Shown: one piece after another, positions 1-8,037 of the stretch | How the letters are laid out: every line of letters starts with the position of its first letter | How positions within the stretch are numbered: the stretch's first letter is position 1 | Assembly: GCA_036500205.1 (NCBI GenBank) | Contig: DASYCK010000273.1 | Location: 1 to 15,841 of the forward strand | DNA from: DASYCK01 sp036500205 | GTDB taxonomy: Bacteria > Myxococcota_A > Polyangia > Fen-1088 | Reading direction: 5' to 3' | Length of the DNA: 15,841 nucleotides | The notes under the pieces: model-generated | Told to the model about the DNA's origin: nothing | Seen by the model: the letters and a program-made list of their open reading frames with translations, nothing else | Databases searched by the model: none | Translations under genes and position numbers: made by a program

Positions 1-113
1 AGCCCGACGATCGAAAACAGCAGCGCGACCGCCGAGATCCACGCTACCCGCACCGCCCAGTGTGGCCTGTCGCCGGGGAGCTCGAACTTTGGCAGTACCA
101 CGGGATCACTCAT
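1..113 (-). CDS. N-terminal fragment of an unidentified membrane-anchored protein
   Basis: Only the first 37 codons lie in the window. The reading begins MSDPVVLPKFELPGDRPHW and continues into a hydrophobic stretch (about residues 20-37, VRVAWISAVALLFSIVG) that looks like the start of a single membrane anchor or signal anchor after a short cytoplasmic tail. The start is well supported: a full AGGAGG Shine-Dalgarno (complement of 125-130) sits 11 bases before the ATG at 113. The gene is transcribed divergently from the PHP phosphoesterase gene, with about 190 bases between them. I do not recognise the family from this fragment. It could be any N-terminally anchored protein. Confidence 0.7.
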   Translation of the reverse strand, partial: MSDPVVLPKFELPGDRPHWAVRVAWISAVALLFSIVG

Positions 114-124
114 TTTTGATCGTT

Positions 125-130
125 CCTCCT
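125..130 (-). promoter_or_regulatory. Strong Shine-Dalgarno for the leftmost minus-strand gene
   Basis: The plus strand reads CCTCCT here, which is AGGAGG on the minus strand, 11 bases upstream of the ATG at 113. It decides the start of the partial gene at the window edge. Confidence 0.7.
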
Positions 131-304
131 GCGGCGTTCGAATCGGCTGGGACCCCAACGTACTCCCCGACGCCCGTGTTGCGCAACCGACCACCAAGCG
201 ATCCGTTCGCTGGGATCGAGGCCCACGGCGCGGTCTGCTGGGAAACCACGTGTGAAGCGGGGCATTGTAGCGCGCTTCGACCCGGCGAGCTATCGTCCGC
301 CCGC

Positions 305-1039
305 ATGTCCCGCTACGTAGACCTACACGCTCACTACCTCGCCGGGGTGGACGACGGGTCCAGCGACCTCGCCACCACCCAGGCGATGTTGACGGCGGTC
401 GCCGAGCTGGGGTTCTCCGACCTCTATGCCACACCGCACCAGAGGGAGGGACTCTACCTACCCACCCGCGACGCCATCGATGCCGCTTATCGGAACATGA
501 CCGACGCCGTCGCGGCGAACGGCGCGCTCGGCATCAAGCTGGGTCTCGGCGCCGAGAACTTCTGGGACGGGACGTTCATCGGCCGGATCAAGACGGATGA
601 GATCCCCAGCTACGATGGCGGTCCGGCGTTTCTGTTCGAGGTGCCGCCGCCGCTCATGCCCGTGGGAATCGAGACGACCCTCTTCGACATCCGGCTGGCG
701 GGGAAGCTGCCGGTGATGGCACACCCAGAGCGTTACCACGCCATCCAGACGCAGCTGGAACGGGCCCAGGCCATCGGCCAGACGGCGGCGCTGGTGGTGG
801 ATCTAGCGGCGCTCGACGGCGCGCATGGGCGCACGGAGATGAAGATCGCGCGCGAGCTGCTGCTGCAGGGGCTGGCCCACGCGGCGGCCACCGACATCCA
901 CGGCCCGCAGGACATCCCGGGCATCGCCGCCGGGATGGCCTGGATCAAGAAGCACCTGGGCGCCGACGCCCTGAAGACGTTGCTCGACGACAACCCCCGC
1001 CGGATCCTGGCCGGCGATCTGCCAGAGCGAGGTCGATGA
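305..1039 (+). CDS. PHP-domain metal-dependent phosphoesterase, CpsB/CapC-type tyrosine phosphatase-like
   Basis: The 244-residue product has the CpsB/YwqE layout. The N-terminal metal motif DLHAHYLAGVDDG covers residues 6-18 (CpsB proteins carry DxHxHxLPGxDDG), with ATPHQ at 42-46 (H45), E84, the diagnostic AHPERY at 139-144, and a C-terminal TDIHG (D197, H199). In the family these residues hold a metal cluster that dephosphorylates phosphotyrosine, classically on BY-kinases controlling capsule or exopolysaccharide export. Length matches the usual 240-260. ATG 305 is chosen because the metal motif begins six residues later; the frame is open to 62, but that extension has no PHP similarity. 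No clear Shine-Dalgarno precedes the start. The next gene follows after 22 bases. No BY-kinase or polysaccharide gene is in view, so the tyrosine phosphatase substrate is inferred; a general PHP phosphoesterase is the alternative. Confidence 0.85.
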   Translation: MSRYVDLHAHYLAGVDDGSSDLATTQAMLTAVAELGFSDLYATPHQREGLYLPTRDAIDAAYRNMTDAVAANGALGIKLGLGAENFWDGTFIGRIKTDEIPSYDGGPAFLFEVPPPLMPVGIETTLFDIRLAGKLPVMAHPERYHAIQTQLERAQAIGQTAALVVDLAALDGAHGRTEMKIARELLLQGLAHAAATDIHGPQDIPGIAAGMAWIKKHLGADALKTLLDDNPRRILAGDLPERGR

Positions 1040-1061
1040 CGACCGTGTCCGGAGCCCTTGC

Positions 1062-2111
1062 GTGAAGCTGCCCGTCAAGATTGCCGCCTCGCTGGTGGTG
1101 ACCAGCGCCTGCGTGTTCTACGCCCTCCGCGGCGTGGATCGCGCCCAGGTCATGGCGGAGCTGCATCACCTCACCGCGGCCGCCGTGCTGATGTACTTCG
1201 GCACCTTGGCCCTGACCCACACCTTTCGAACGTGGCGCTGGGGGTTTCTGCTGCGCCCGCTGGGCGTGAAGGTCCCCTTCCGGCGGCTGCTGCCGATGTC
1301 GTCGGTGGGTTTCATGGCGATCCTGGTGCTGCCGCTGCGGCTGGGGGAGTTCGTCCGCCCCTACTACGCGGCGCGCGCCGAGAAGGTCCGCATGAGCGCG
1401 GCGCTGGGCACGGTCGCCGTCGAACGCATCATCGACGGGCTGTGCATCTCGATCCTTTTCTTCGGCGCTTACCTCGTGTCGGCGGGCGAGCTGTTCCCCG
1501 CCGAGCTCCGCGTGGCCGCCTGGCTGTCGCTGTGCGGCTTCGTGGGGCTGACGGCGTTCCTGGCCCTGGCGCTGGTGCGGACCGAAACGGCGATCGCGCT
1601 GTTTCTGAAATTGTCGCTGATCTCGACCTTGGCGCCCCAGCGCGCCGAACCGGTCGCCGAGCGGATTCGCTCGGTGATCTCGGGGTTCCGGGTGCTGGGC
1701 GACGGACGGAACCTGGCGCTGTTCCTGGCGCACACGATCGCCTACTGGGGATGCAACGGCCTCGGCATGTGGCTGCTGGCGCGGCAGATGGGGCTGCCCA
1801 TCTCGGTGGGGGCGGCGTTCGCGACGATGGCGTTCACGGGGGTGGTGCTGAGCCTGCCCAACGCGCCCGGGCTGGTGGGGCAATTCCACGCTGGCATCAA
1901 GCTGGCGCTGATGGCCTACTTGCCGGCCGCCGTCGTGAACACGAAAGGGTTCGCGTACGCCATCGTGCTGCACGGATTGCAGACGCTCTGGTACATCAGC
2001 GCGGGCATGCTGGCATTGCCGTTCTGCGCGGGCAAGAGCGAATCGCTGGGCGATGTGCTGCGACACTCGAAAGAGGCAGCGGACCACCCCGAGGCGCAGC
2101 TCGCCGAATGA
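1062..2111 (+). CDS. Flippase-like LPG_synthase_TM family integral membrane protein
   Basis: The 349-residue polytopic membrane protein matches the lysylphosphatidylglycerol synthase transmembrane / UPF0104 family (relatives: MprF flippase domain, AglD). Visible hallmarks are RTWRW at 56-60, the conserved PLRLGEFVRPY at 91-101, a VERIIDG motif at 120-126, and SLPNAPGLVGQFHAG at 264-278. Hydrophobic segments fall at about 7-23, 40-57, 80-95, 123-140, 152-173, 219-238, 250-268 and 300-321. There is no soluble aminoacyl-transferase domain, so it is not a complete MprF; lipid or lipid-linked-sugar transport is a family-level inference only. The start is GTG 1062, with GGAG at 1051-1054 seven bases upstream. 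Its stop overlaps the next gene's start (ATGA at 2108-2111), implying translational coupling. With the PHP protein it may serve cell-envelope or glycolipid metabolism. Confidence 0.85.
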   Translation: MKLPVKIAASLVVTSACVFYALRGVDRAQVMAELHHLTAAAVLMYFGTLALTHTFRTWRWGFLLRPLGVKVPFRRLLPMSSVGFMAILVLPLRLGEFVRPYYAARAEKVRMSAALGTVAVERIIDGLCISILFFGAYLVSAGELFPAELRVAAWLSLCGFVGLTAFLALALVRTETAIALFLKLSLISTLAPQRAEPVAERIRSVISGFRVLGDGRNLALFLAHTIAYWGCNGLGMWLLARQMGLPISVGAAFATMAFTGVVLSLPNAPGLVGQFHAGIKLALMAYLPAAVVNTKGFAYAIVLHGLQTLWYISAGMLALPFCAGKSESLGDVLRHSKEAADHPEAQLAE

Positions 2112-2629
2112 CGAGGTGGCCGGCGAGCGACGGAGAGGCGCGGGCGCGCGCCCTCCCTTACCCTCGCCGACTGCGACGCTTCTTGATGCTCGTCGTCGTG
2201 CTCGTGCTGGCCCCGGCGACCGCCCACGCGCGCACGTCGCTCTCGCTTCCCTATGCGGCGTCCGACGTCTGGCCCGCCGCCGTGCGCTTCTTGCGCGTCG
2301 ATCGCGGCTTCAACATCCGGGAGAAGGACGAGAAGGCCGGCTACGTGCTGTTCGACTTCACGGAGGGCGGGCGGACCTTCCACGCCTCGCTCGAGCTGGT
2401 TTCGCTGACCGACGAAGACGGGCGCGGCTCGACCGATGCGCAGCTGGCTCTGCCCGAGCTGCCGAAGCGGTACGAGGCGGTGCTGCTGGAACAGCTGGGG
2501 GCGAAGGTACGCCAGGAACGGGGCGCGCCTGCTCCGGTGAAGCGTCGCCCGCCGGCCGCCGAGCCGGCCAAGCCACGGGCCGAGCCCGACGGCGGACTTC
2601 CGCGCGCGCCAACGATGCCTTCCCCTTGA
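2108..2629 (+). CDS. Exported small protein of unknown function
   Basis: The 173-residue product is not a family I recognise. It has a basic N-region (RRLRR at about 20-24), a hydrophobic core (LMLVVVLVLAPA) and an AHA cleavage-like site near residue 41, so it is probably secreted to the periplasm. The mature part (about 42-140) is a compact mixed domain with SDVWPAAVRFLRVDRGF and EKDEKAGYVLFDF motifs, resembling small myxobacterial periplasmic proteins with a single alpha/beta fold, followed by a Pro/Ala/Arg-rich tail (about 140-173). The ATG at 2108 overlaps the stop of the membrane protein gene by four bases. An internal ATG at 2186 (residue 27) would give a shorter signal peptide and cannot be excluded. 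The overlap suggests co-expression with the flippase-like protein. Confidence 0.72.
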   Translation: MTRWPASDGEARARALPYPRRLRRFLMLVVVLVLAPATAHARTSLSLPYAASDVWPAAVRFLRVDRGFNIREKDEKAGYVLFDFTEGGRTFHASLELVSLTDEDGRGSTDAQLALPELPKRYEAVLLEQLGAKVRQERGAPAPVKRRPPAAEPAKPRAEPDGGLPRAPTMPSP

Positions 2630-2652
2630 GCGCGGCGCCACGCGCGCCGCGC
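2630..2652. terminator. GC-rich inverted repeat between convergent genes, possible bidirectional terminator
   Basis: Nine-base perfect arms (GCGCGGCGC at 2630-2638 and GCGCCGCGC at 2644-2652) flank a five-base loop. The repeat begins immediately after the TGA of the exported-protein gene and lies 20 bases past the stop of the convergent biotin carrier gene. There is no T-tract on either strand, so an intrinsic terminator is not proven; the position argues for transcript end formation or 3'-end protection in both directions. Confidence 0.4.
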
Positions 2653-2671
2653 AACGTCCGGGCGGGCGGCG

Positions 2672-2887
2672 CTACGCCAGCTCGACCAGAACGGCGCCCT
2701 CTTCGACCGCGGCGCCCTCCTTGATCAGGATCGCGGAGACGGTGCCAGCGCCGGGGGACTCCACCGGCATCTCCATCTTCATGGACTCGAGGATCACCAG
2801 CGTCTGCCCCTCCGACACCGCGTCGCCGACGGCCACTTCGATCTTCCAGACGGTCCCGGTGATGTGCGCGCGTACGCTGGTGGCCAT
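2672..2887 (-). CDS. Stand-alone biotin carboxyl carrier domain protein
   Basis: The 71-residue product is a bare biotinyl domain. It begins MATSVRAHITGTVWKIEVAV, carries the biotinylation motif ESMKMEMPV at 34-42 with the acceptor lysine at K37, and ends with the mirror-image half-barrel (GTVSAILIKEGAAVEEG). Biotinyl protein ligase would modify K37, and the domain would shuttle CO2 between a biotin carboxylase and a carboxyltransferase. MKM rather than a lipoyl DKA motif argues for biotin. Full AccB proteins are about 150 residues with a Pro/Ala-rich N-terminus, absent here; the size fits the small carrier subunits of acyl-CoA carboxylases or decarboxylases. No carboxylase subunits are in the window, so it must work with partners encoded elsewhere. 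It is the last gene of a likely three-gene unit, 30 bases after the MMACHC-like gene; AGGGT lies five bases before the ATG. Confidence 0.9.
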   Translation of the reverse strand: MATSVRAHITGTVWKIEVAVGDAVSEGQTLVILESMKMEMPVESPGAGTVSAILIKEGAAVEEGAVLVELA

Positions 2888-2917
2888 GGTTCACCCTAGG
2901 AAGGGCAGGCACCCGGG

Positions 2918-3640
2918 TCAAGCGGGATCCCGAGATCCCCTGGTCGCGTGGGCGCGCATCATCGCCTCGCGCGCGCGTCCATGAAACGCAATCTGGTCGG
3001 CCGGGTAGCGTTGCGCGCTCCCGATCGGGCATCGCAGTCGCGCGCCACAGAGATCACCACACGTGGGAAGGGCCCCGCGTTCGGAGGCGTGCGTCGGACA
3101 ACCCCGGACGCAGGGACGGTCGCAAGGCGGACACGAGGCCGTCAGGGGCAGCTCGGTCTCTAAGGGCAGCGGCATGATCACGAGGGCCCGGTACGCCCAC
3201 CAGGGTCCGAAGTCCGGATGAAGCTGGATGCCGAGCGGCCCCGGGGCAGGCAGCCCGGCCGCCTGCCCGAGACGTTGAAAGGGCAGCGGCGCGGTGCCGT
3301 CGCCAAACGGATACAACAGGCGGTGCGGGAGCCCCGCCGGACCCAGCACGTCGGTCACCGCCGATTCGACCCGCCGCCTGGTGAAGTCGTCGAGGGGATT
3401 CAGCGCCTCCGACGAGGTATCGGGTGCCCTCATGGCGCGAAAACGCGCGAAGAATCGCGGCCCCCCGTCACCGATCAACACGGCGCCAGCGGCGTCGGGA
3501 AGCCACGCGCGCGCGCGCGCCCCCCCGCTGGTCGCGCAGCTCTCGTCGAAGGCCCGCCCCGAAAGCGGCAGGACGATGTGAAGCCCCTCCGCGTGCAAGC
3601 GCGCGCGGAGGGCCCGCAAGATCACGTCCGGCGCCGACAT
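2918..3640 (-). CDS. MMACHC (CblC)-like protein with Cys-rich ferredoxin-like C-terminal segment
   Basis: The 240-residue product shows LGIQLHPDFGPWWAYRALVIMP at 136-157 in two pieces: LGIQLHPDFGPWW and AYRALVIMP. From memory this aligns with the human MMACHC stretch reading IHPRFGGWFAIRGVVLLP. A later RYPADQIAFH (211-220) parallels MMACHC RYSEEQKAYF. MMACHC is a cobalamin-processing protein of the nitroreductase-like fold, related to QueG and reductive dehalogenase cores. Unlike the animal protein, this one has a cluster of cysteines: C170, C173, C177, C181 (CxxCxxxCxxxCP) then C194, C198, C204, compatible with one 4Fe-4S site or more. I infer a redox-active cobalamin or corrinoid-handling protein, but QueG-like chemistry or another flavin/Fe-S role is possible. 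The gene is 22 bases after the GltJ-like gene and 30 before the biotin carrier. No clear Shine-Dalgarno is visible. Confidence 0.75.
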   Translation of the reverse strand: MSAPDVILRALRARLHAEGLHIVLPLSGRAFDESCATSGGARARAWLPDAAGAVLIGDGGPRFFARFRAMRAPDTSSEALNPLDDFTRRRVESAVTDVLGPAGLPHRLLYPFGDGTAPLPFQRLGQAAGLPAPGPLGIQLHPDFGPWWAYRALVIMPLPLETELPLTASCPPCDRPCVRGCPTHASERGALPTCGDLCGARLRCPIGSAQRYPADQIAFHGRAREAMMRAHATRGSRDPA

Positions 3641-3662
3641 TGTCGTCAGCGCATCGCGCTCA

Positions 3663-5438
3663 TCAGCGCAGGTTGAACGGGTACGGCGTGCTCAAGCCGT
3701 CGGACGGCGGGAACGACGCCGACTTCACGGCGGACTCGACGCAGCTGCCCGTGGGCGTGCCGGCGAACTTGCCGGTGACGGACGCCGAGGTGACCTTGCC
3801 GCCCTTGCTGATGACGACGTTGACCATGGCCATTCCCGGGACCTTGTACTGATTGAAGCAGTTCGAGACCTTGCCCTTGACGCCGTTCATGCCGGCGACG
3901 ACCGCGCTCTTGGCGAGCGGGCCACCACCACCGGCCGAGTCGCCCCCGCCCTTTCGCGAAGGCGCGTCATCATCACCACCGCCACGCGACCTGTTGCCCT
4001 TGGTGTTGCGATTCGAGAGCGCACCCTCGAGCAGATCGTCGAGCGAGCCCTTGGCGGGCTTCGCCTTCTCCGGCTCCGCGGGGGGCGCGGCGGCCGCGGG
4101 GGTGCTGTCGCCGCCTGACTTGCTCTCGCCCGACGAGCTGCCGCCGCCATTCTTCTTGCCACCGTGGGCGTGATGTCCGCCGCTGCTCTTGCCGGCGCTC
4201 TTCTCGCCGCTCGCCTTCTCGCCCGAGGGCTTCTCGCCTGGGGCCTCGTCCCTGGCGTGCTCGCGGGGAGGGAGCTCTCCCTCTGCCACGGTCCTGGCCG
4301 GCGGCGCGGGCGCGACGGCGACGGGCGCGGGCGCGGGAGCCACCGTCTGCTCCACGATCACCGGCTTGCGCAGAATGCTGAAGGCGGCCGCCGCCATGAT
4401 GGCGACCAGCACGACGACCAATCCGATCACGGCGTAGATCCACTTGGGCGGACCGCTCGATGACTGGATGGGGAACAGCACGGGCGCCGCCGACGAAAAA
4501 GCGCCGAACGTGGGGAGCTCGTCCGCGGCGATCCGCGAATCCCCGCCGAACATTGATGGCCCCGCCGAGTTGGACGGCCCCCTCAACGTGGAGGCCGCCA
4601 TGGCCCGAATGTCGATGAGACCGGAACCTTCCGTGTTCTGCGTCGTGCTGGGCCGCGTGGCGGCGGGCGCCGCCAGCGACTGCAAGTTCGACAGCGAGAA
4701 CAGCACGGAGTTTTCGCTCCGCTGCGCCGTCAAGTTCTCGACCCGCCCACCGTCGTGACGGGCCGCGGTCGCGGCGCCAGCGCTCCCATTCGAGCCGCGC
4801 GTGCGGACCCGACCGGAGTCAGCGTGCGTGACAGGCGTCATTCCAAACAGATCGCCCCCCTCGTTGCCCCGCGCCACCGTGGGCGCGGGAACGGAAAACG
4901 CGTCTTCCTCGGGGGCGGCGGCCGCCGCGGCCACGGGGACGCGCGTCCGCCCCGACGACGACTTCGTCGACGCGCGGGCTGCCTCCTGTCCGGCCGAACC
5001 AGAGCCGAAAAAGGCGCCTGGCTCGTCGGACACGATTTCTTGCTGACCGGTCTTCGACAGGGAAATCTGCGCGCTGTCCGAGAACAGCTCGCTCCCGATC
5101 GTCGCCGCCCCGCCCGCCGCTTCGGCGAAGTCGGGGACATCGACCAGCCGCAGCCAGTCGGAGAAGCCTTCCTTCCAGACGTAGTTCTCGGCGGTGATCT
5201 CGCCGCGGGCCAGGCGGGCGCGCACCTCGACGTCGGTCAGCGGGCCGACCTGATCACCCTCGACCACCAGGTGCCAGACAGCGTCGCTGGCAACTTCCGC
5301 CGGGGCGGGCGCATCGCCCGTTCCCCGCACGACGATGATGTGGCTGCATTTCTTGCAGCGGATCTTGAAAACTTTTCCTCGGACCTTGTCGTCCGAGATT
5401 GAATATTTCGTCGAACAGGAATCGCAAACGATCTTCAT
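3663..5438 (-). CDS. GltJ/AgmX-like protein: zinc ribbon, GYF domain, one TM, TonB/AgmX-PglI-like C-terminus
   Basis: The 591-residue product has clear modules. Residues 1-36 form an MJ0042-type zinc ribbon (C5, C8, C28, C31). Residues 54-106 form a GYF_2 domain (WHLVVEGDQVGPL ... GFSDWLRL). Residues 110-330 are a disordered cytoplasmic linker with short hydrophobic patches (SVLFSLSNLQSLA at 244-256, GLIDIRAMAAS at 273-283, ELPTFGAFSSAAPVLFP at 307-323). A single TM spans 334-356. A Pro/Ala then Gly/Ser/Lys-rich periplasmic linker includes GEKxSGEK repeats near 400-420. Residues 507-591 are an AgmX/PglI or TonB-like C-terminal domain with C527 and C566. This is the architecture of Myxococcus GltJ/AgmX, which links the cytoplasmic motility GTPase to envelope proteins. 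Paralogs of unknown job exist, so a motility role is not established. GAGG lies five bases before the ATG. Confidence 0.85.
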   Translation of the reverse strand: MKIVCDSCSTKYSISDDKVRGKVFKIRCKKCSHIIVVRGTGDAPAPAEVASDAVWHLVVEGDQVGPLTDVEVRARLARGEITAENYVWKEGFSDWLRLVDVPDFAEAAGGAATIGSELFSDSAQISLSKTGQQEIVSDEPGAFFGSGSAGQEAARASTKSSSGRTRVPVAAAAAAPEEDAFSVPAPTVARGNEGGDLFGMTPVTHADSGRVRTRGSNGSAGAATAARHDGGRVENLTAQRSENSVLFSLSNLQSLAAPAATRPSTTQNTEGSGLIDIRAMAASTLRGPSNSAGPSMFGGDSRIAADELPTFGAFSSAAPVLFPIQSSSGPPKWIYAVIGLVVVLVAIMAAAAFSILRKPVIVEQTVAPAPAPVAVAPAPPARTVAEGELPPREHARDEAPGEKPSGEKASGEKSAGKSSGGHHAHGGKKNGGGSSSGESKSGGDSTPAAAAPPAEPEKAKPAKGSLDDLLEGALSNRNTKGNRSRGGGDDDAPSRKGGGDSAGGGGPLAKSAVVAGMNGVKGKVSNCFNQYKVPGMAMVNVVISKGGKVTSASVTGKFAGTPTGSCVESAVKSASFPPSDGLSTPYPFNLR

Positions 5439-5500
5439 TTCCGCCTCGTTACGTATCCACGGTGCGCGAGCAGGGCCCCGCGTGGCCGATCGAAACGAAT

Positions 5501-5529
5501 ATCATATAGGTGACCCCGCCCCGCTGCAA
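5501..5529 (-). promoter_or_regulatory. Candidate sigma-70-type promoter for the GltJ-like operon
   Basis: On the minus strand TTGCAG (complement of 5524-5529) is followed by a 17-base spacer and TATGAT (complement of 5501-5506), which matches five of six bases of the -10 consensus. It points to the gene starting at 5438, giving a leader of about 55 bases. The -35 box lies inside a short inverted repeat, CCGCT-GCA-AGCGG (5521-5533), which might be an operator. The gap 5439-5607 otherwise holds nothing I recognise. Confidence 0.45.
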
Positions 5530-5607
5530 GCGGCCCCCCACGGATTCCGGAGTGATTCCAAGGCTTAGGAAGGCGTTTTCTTCCTCATGCCCCGCGCGAC
5601 GGCGCCG

Positions 5608-6911
<1,304 letters not shown>

Positions 6912-6912
<1 letters not shown>

Positions 6913-8024
6913 TACGTTCCCTGGACCTTTCTTGTTGGCATGGGCTGCTTACCGCCCCTTGTTCCCGATGAATGGATGGGCGTCGCTTCGAGGGCGAGGA
7001 CGAGCGCGTCGTTCTCTTCCTGTTTTCCGACCACCTCGAGCGCGCCCGCCGCCGCCTCGACGTCGATGGCGAAACCGACGGCGGGGCTGGGGCGCCCATA
7101 GCGACCGAGCAGGTCGTCGTAGCGCCCGCCCTGCAACACCGGCTCGGCGGCCCCGGCGACGAAGCCCTGAAAGCGGACGCCCGTGTAGTAGTCGAACCCG
7201 CGCACCTCGGCGAGATCGACGTGCAGCCGCGCCGGCAACCCGCGCGCCTCGACCGCGTCGACGATCGCCTGCAGATCGGCGATGGCGCGCTTGATGGCCG
7301 GATTCGGAGCTTGTCGAGAGGCGGCCTTCAACACCGCGGGCGGTCCCGACAGCGCCGGCAGCGCGCGCACGAAGCGCTTGATGGCGGCGCTGGCCCGCGA
7401 CGCGCTCAACGCCACGTCCAACCCCGACGGATCGCGCTTGGCGATGGCGGCCCGCACCGCTCGCTCGTCGTCGGCCGACAGCTTCAACGCCGCCAGGATC
7501 TCCCGCATGAGACCGAGGTGACCGAGATCGATGGTCAGCTCGAAGGTGGACGAGGCTAGCCCCACCGCCGCCAGGGCCGCCGCGCCGAGCGCGATCACGT
7601 CGGCGTCGCCGTGCGGACCGGCCAGGCCCGCCAGCTCGACGCCGGCCTGGATCAGCTCGCGCTGCGAGCGGGCCCCCCGCTCCAGGCGCATCACCGGCCC
7701 CTCGTAGCTGAGGCGGATCGGTCCCTTCTCGTCGCGAAAGCGCGTGGCGATGAACCGCGCGATCTGCGGCGTGAAGTCAGGGCGCAGCGCCACCACCCGC
7801 CCCGAGCTCGGCTCGACGAAGCGCAACGCCGAGGCGCGCGCCTCGGGGCCGAGCCCCAGGCCGAGGACGTCCTCGTATTCGAACGCGGGGGTGATGACCC
7901 GCGCGTATCCCCAGGTTTCGAAGACGCCGAGCAAGGTCTCGGCGATGCGGCGGCGAGCGGCCGCCGCGCGGGGCGCAAAATCGCGCATCCCCGCGGGCAG
8001 GCGCAGCGAGGGCGTATCCGACAC
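6912..8024 (-). CDS. hisZ: ATP phosphoribosyltransferase regulatory subunit HisZ
   Basis: The product is a histidyl-tRNA synthetase paralog. Taking GTG 8024 as start gives 370 residues beginning MSDTPSLRLPAGMRDF, in line with the LPxGxRD opening of HisRS/HisZ. HisRS-like landmarks are present: LRPDFTPQIAR at 80-90 (motif 2 region), RGFDYYTG at 275-282, and GGRYDDLLGRYG at 299-310 followed by AVGFAID. No anticodon-binding domain follows, as is usual for HisZ. In species with short HisG, HisZ forms the hetero-octamer that activates and feedback-regulates the first step of histidine synthesis. A GTG at 8069, inside serA, would extend it by 15 residues and cannot be excluded. Neither start has a strong Shine-Dalgarno. 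The neighbouring purA is a common partner of hisZ in proteobacteria. Confidence 0.9.
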
Positions 8025-8037
8025 GTCTACCGCGCGA

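Noticed and set aside
247..252. CACGTG core considered as a parS site
   Set aside because: The flanking bases do not match the TGTTTCACGTGAAACA consensus on either side, and it is 14 kb from parB.
62..304. N-terminal extension of the PHP protein from GTG 62
   Set aside because: The PHP metal motif starts right after ATG 305, the extension is compositionally unlike the family, and it would overlap the start of the divergent gene.
945..2087. Minus-strand 380-codon open frame opposite the flippase-like gene
   Set aside because: Gln/His/Arg-rich shadow typical of high-GC antisense frames; the plus-strand protein has clear family motifs.
2672..2887. Lipoyl (GcvH-like or E2) domain
   Set aside because: The acceptor context is ESMKMEMP, the biotin motif; lipoyl domains carry a DKA-type context instead.
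3505..3520. Alternating CG run inside the MMACHC-like gene as a regulatory or recombination element
   Set aside because: It is in frame and encodes an Ala/Arg stretch (GARARAW); it is explained by codon bias.
5567..5585. AGGAAG/CTTCCT hairpin after purA considered as its terminator
   Set aside because: Arms of only six bases with low GC, a seven-base loop and no T-tract on the minus strand.
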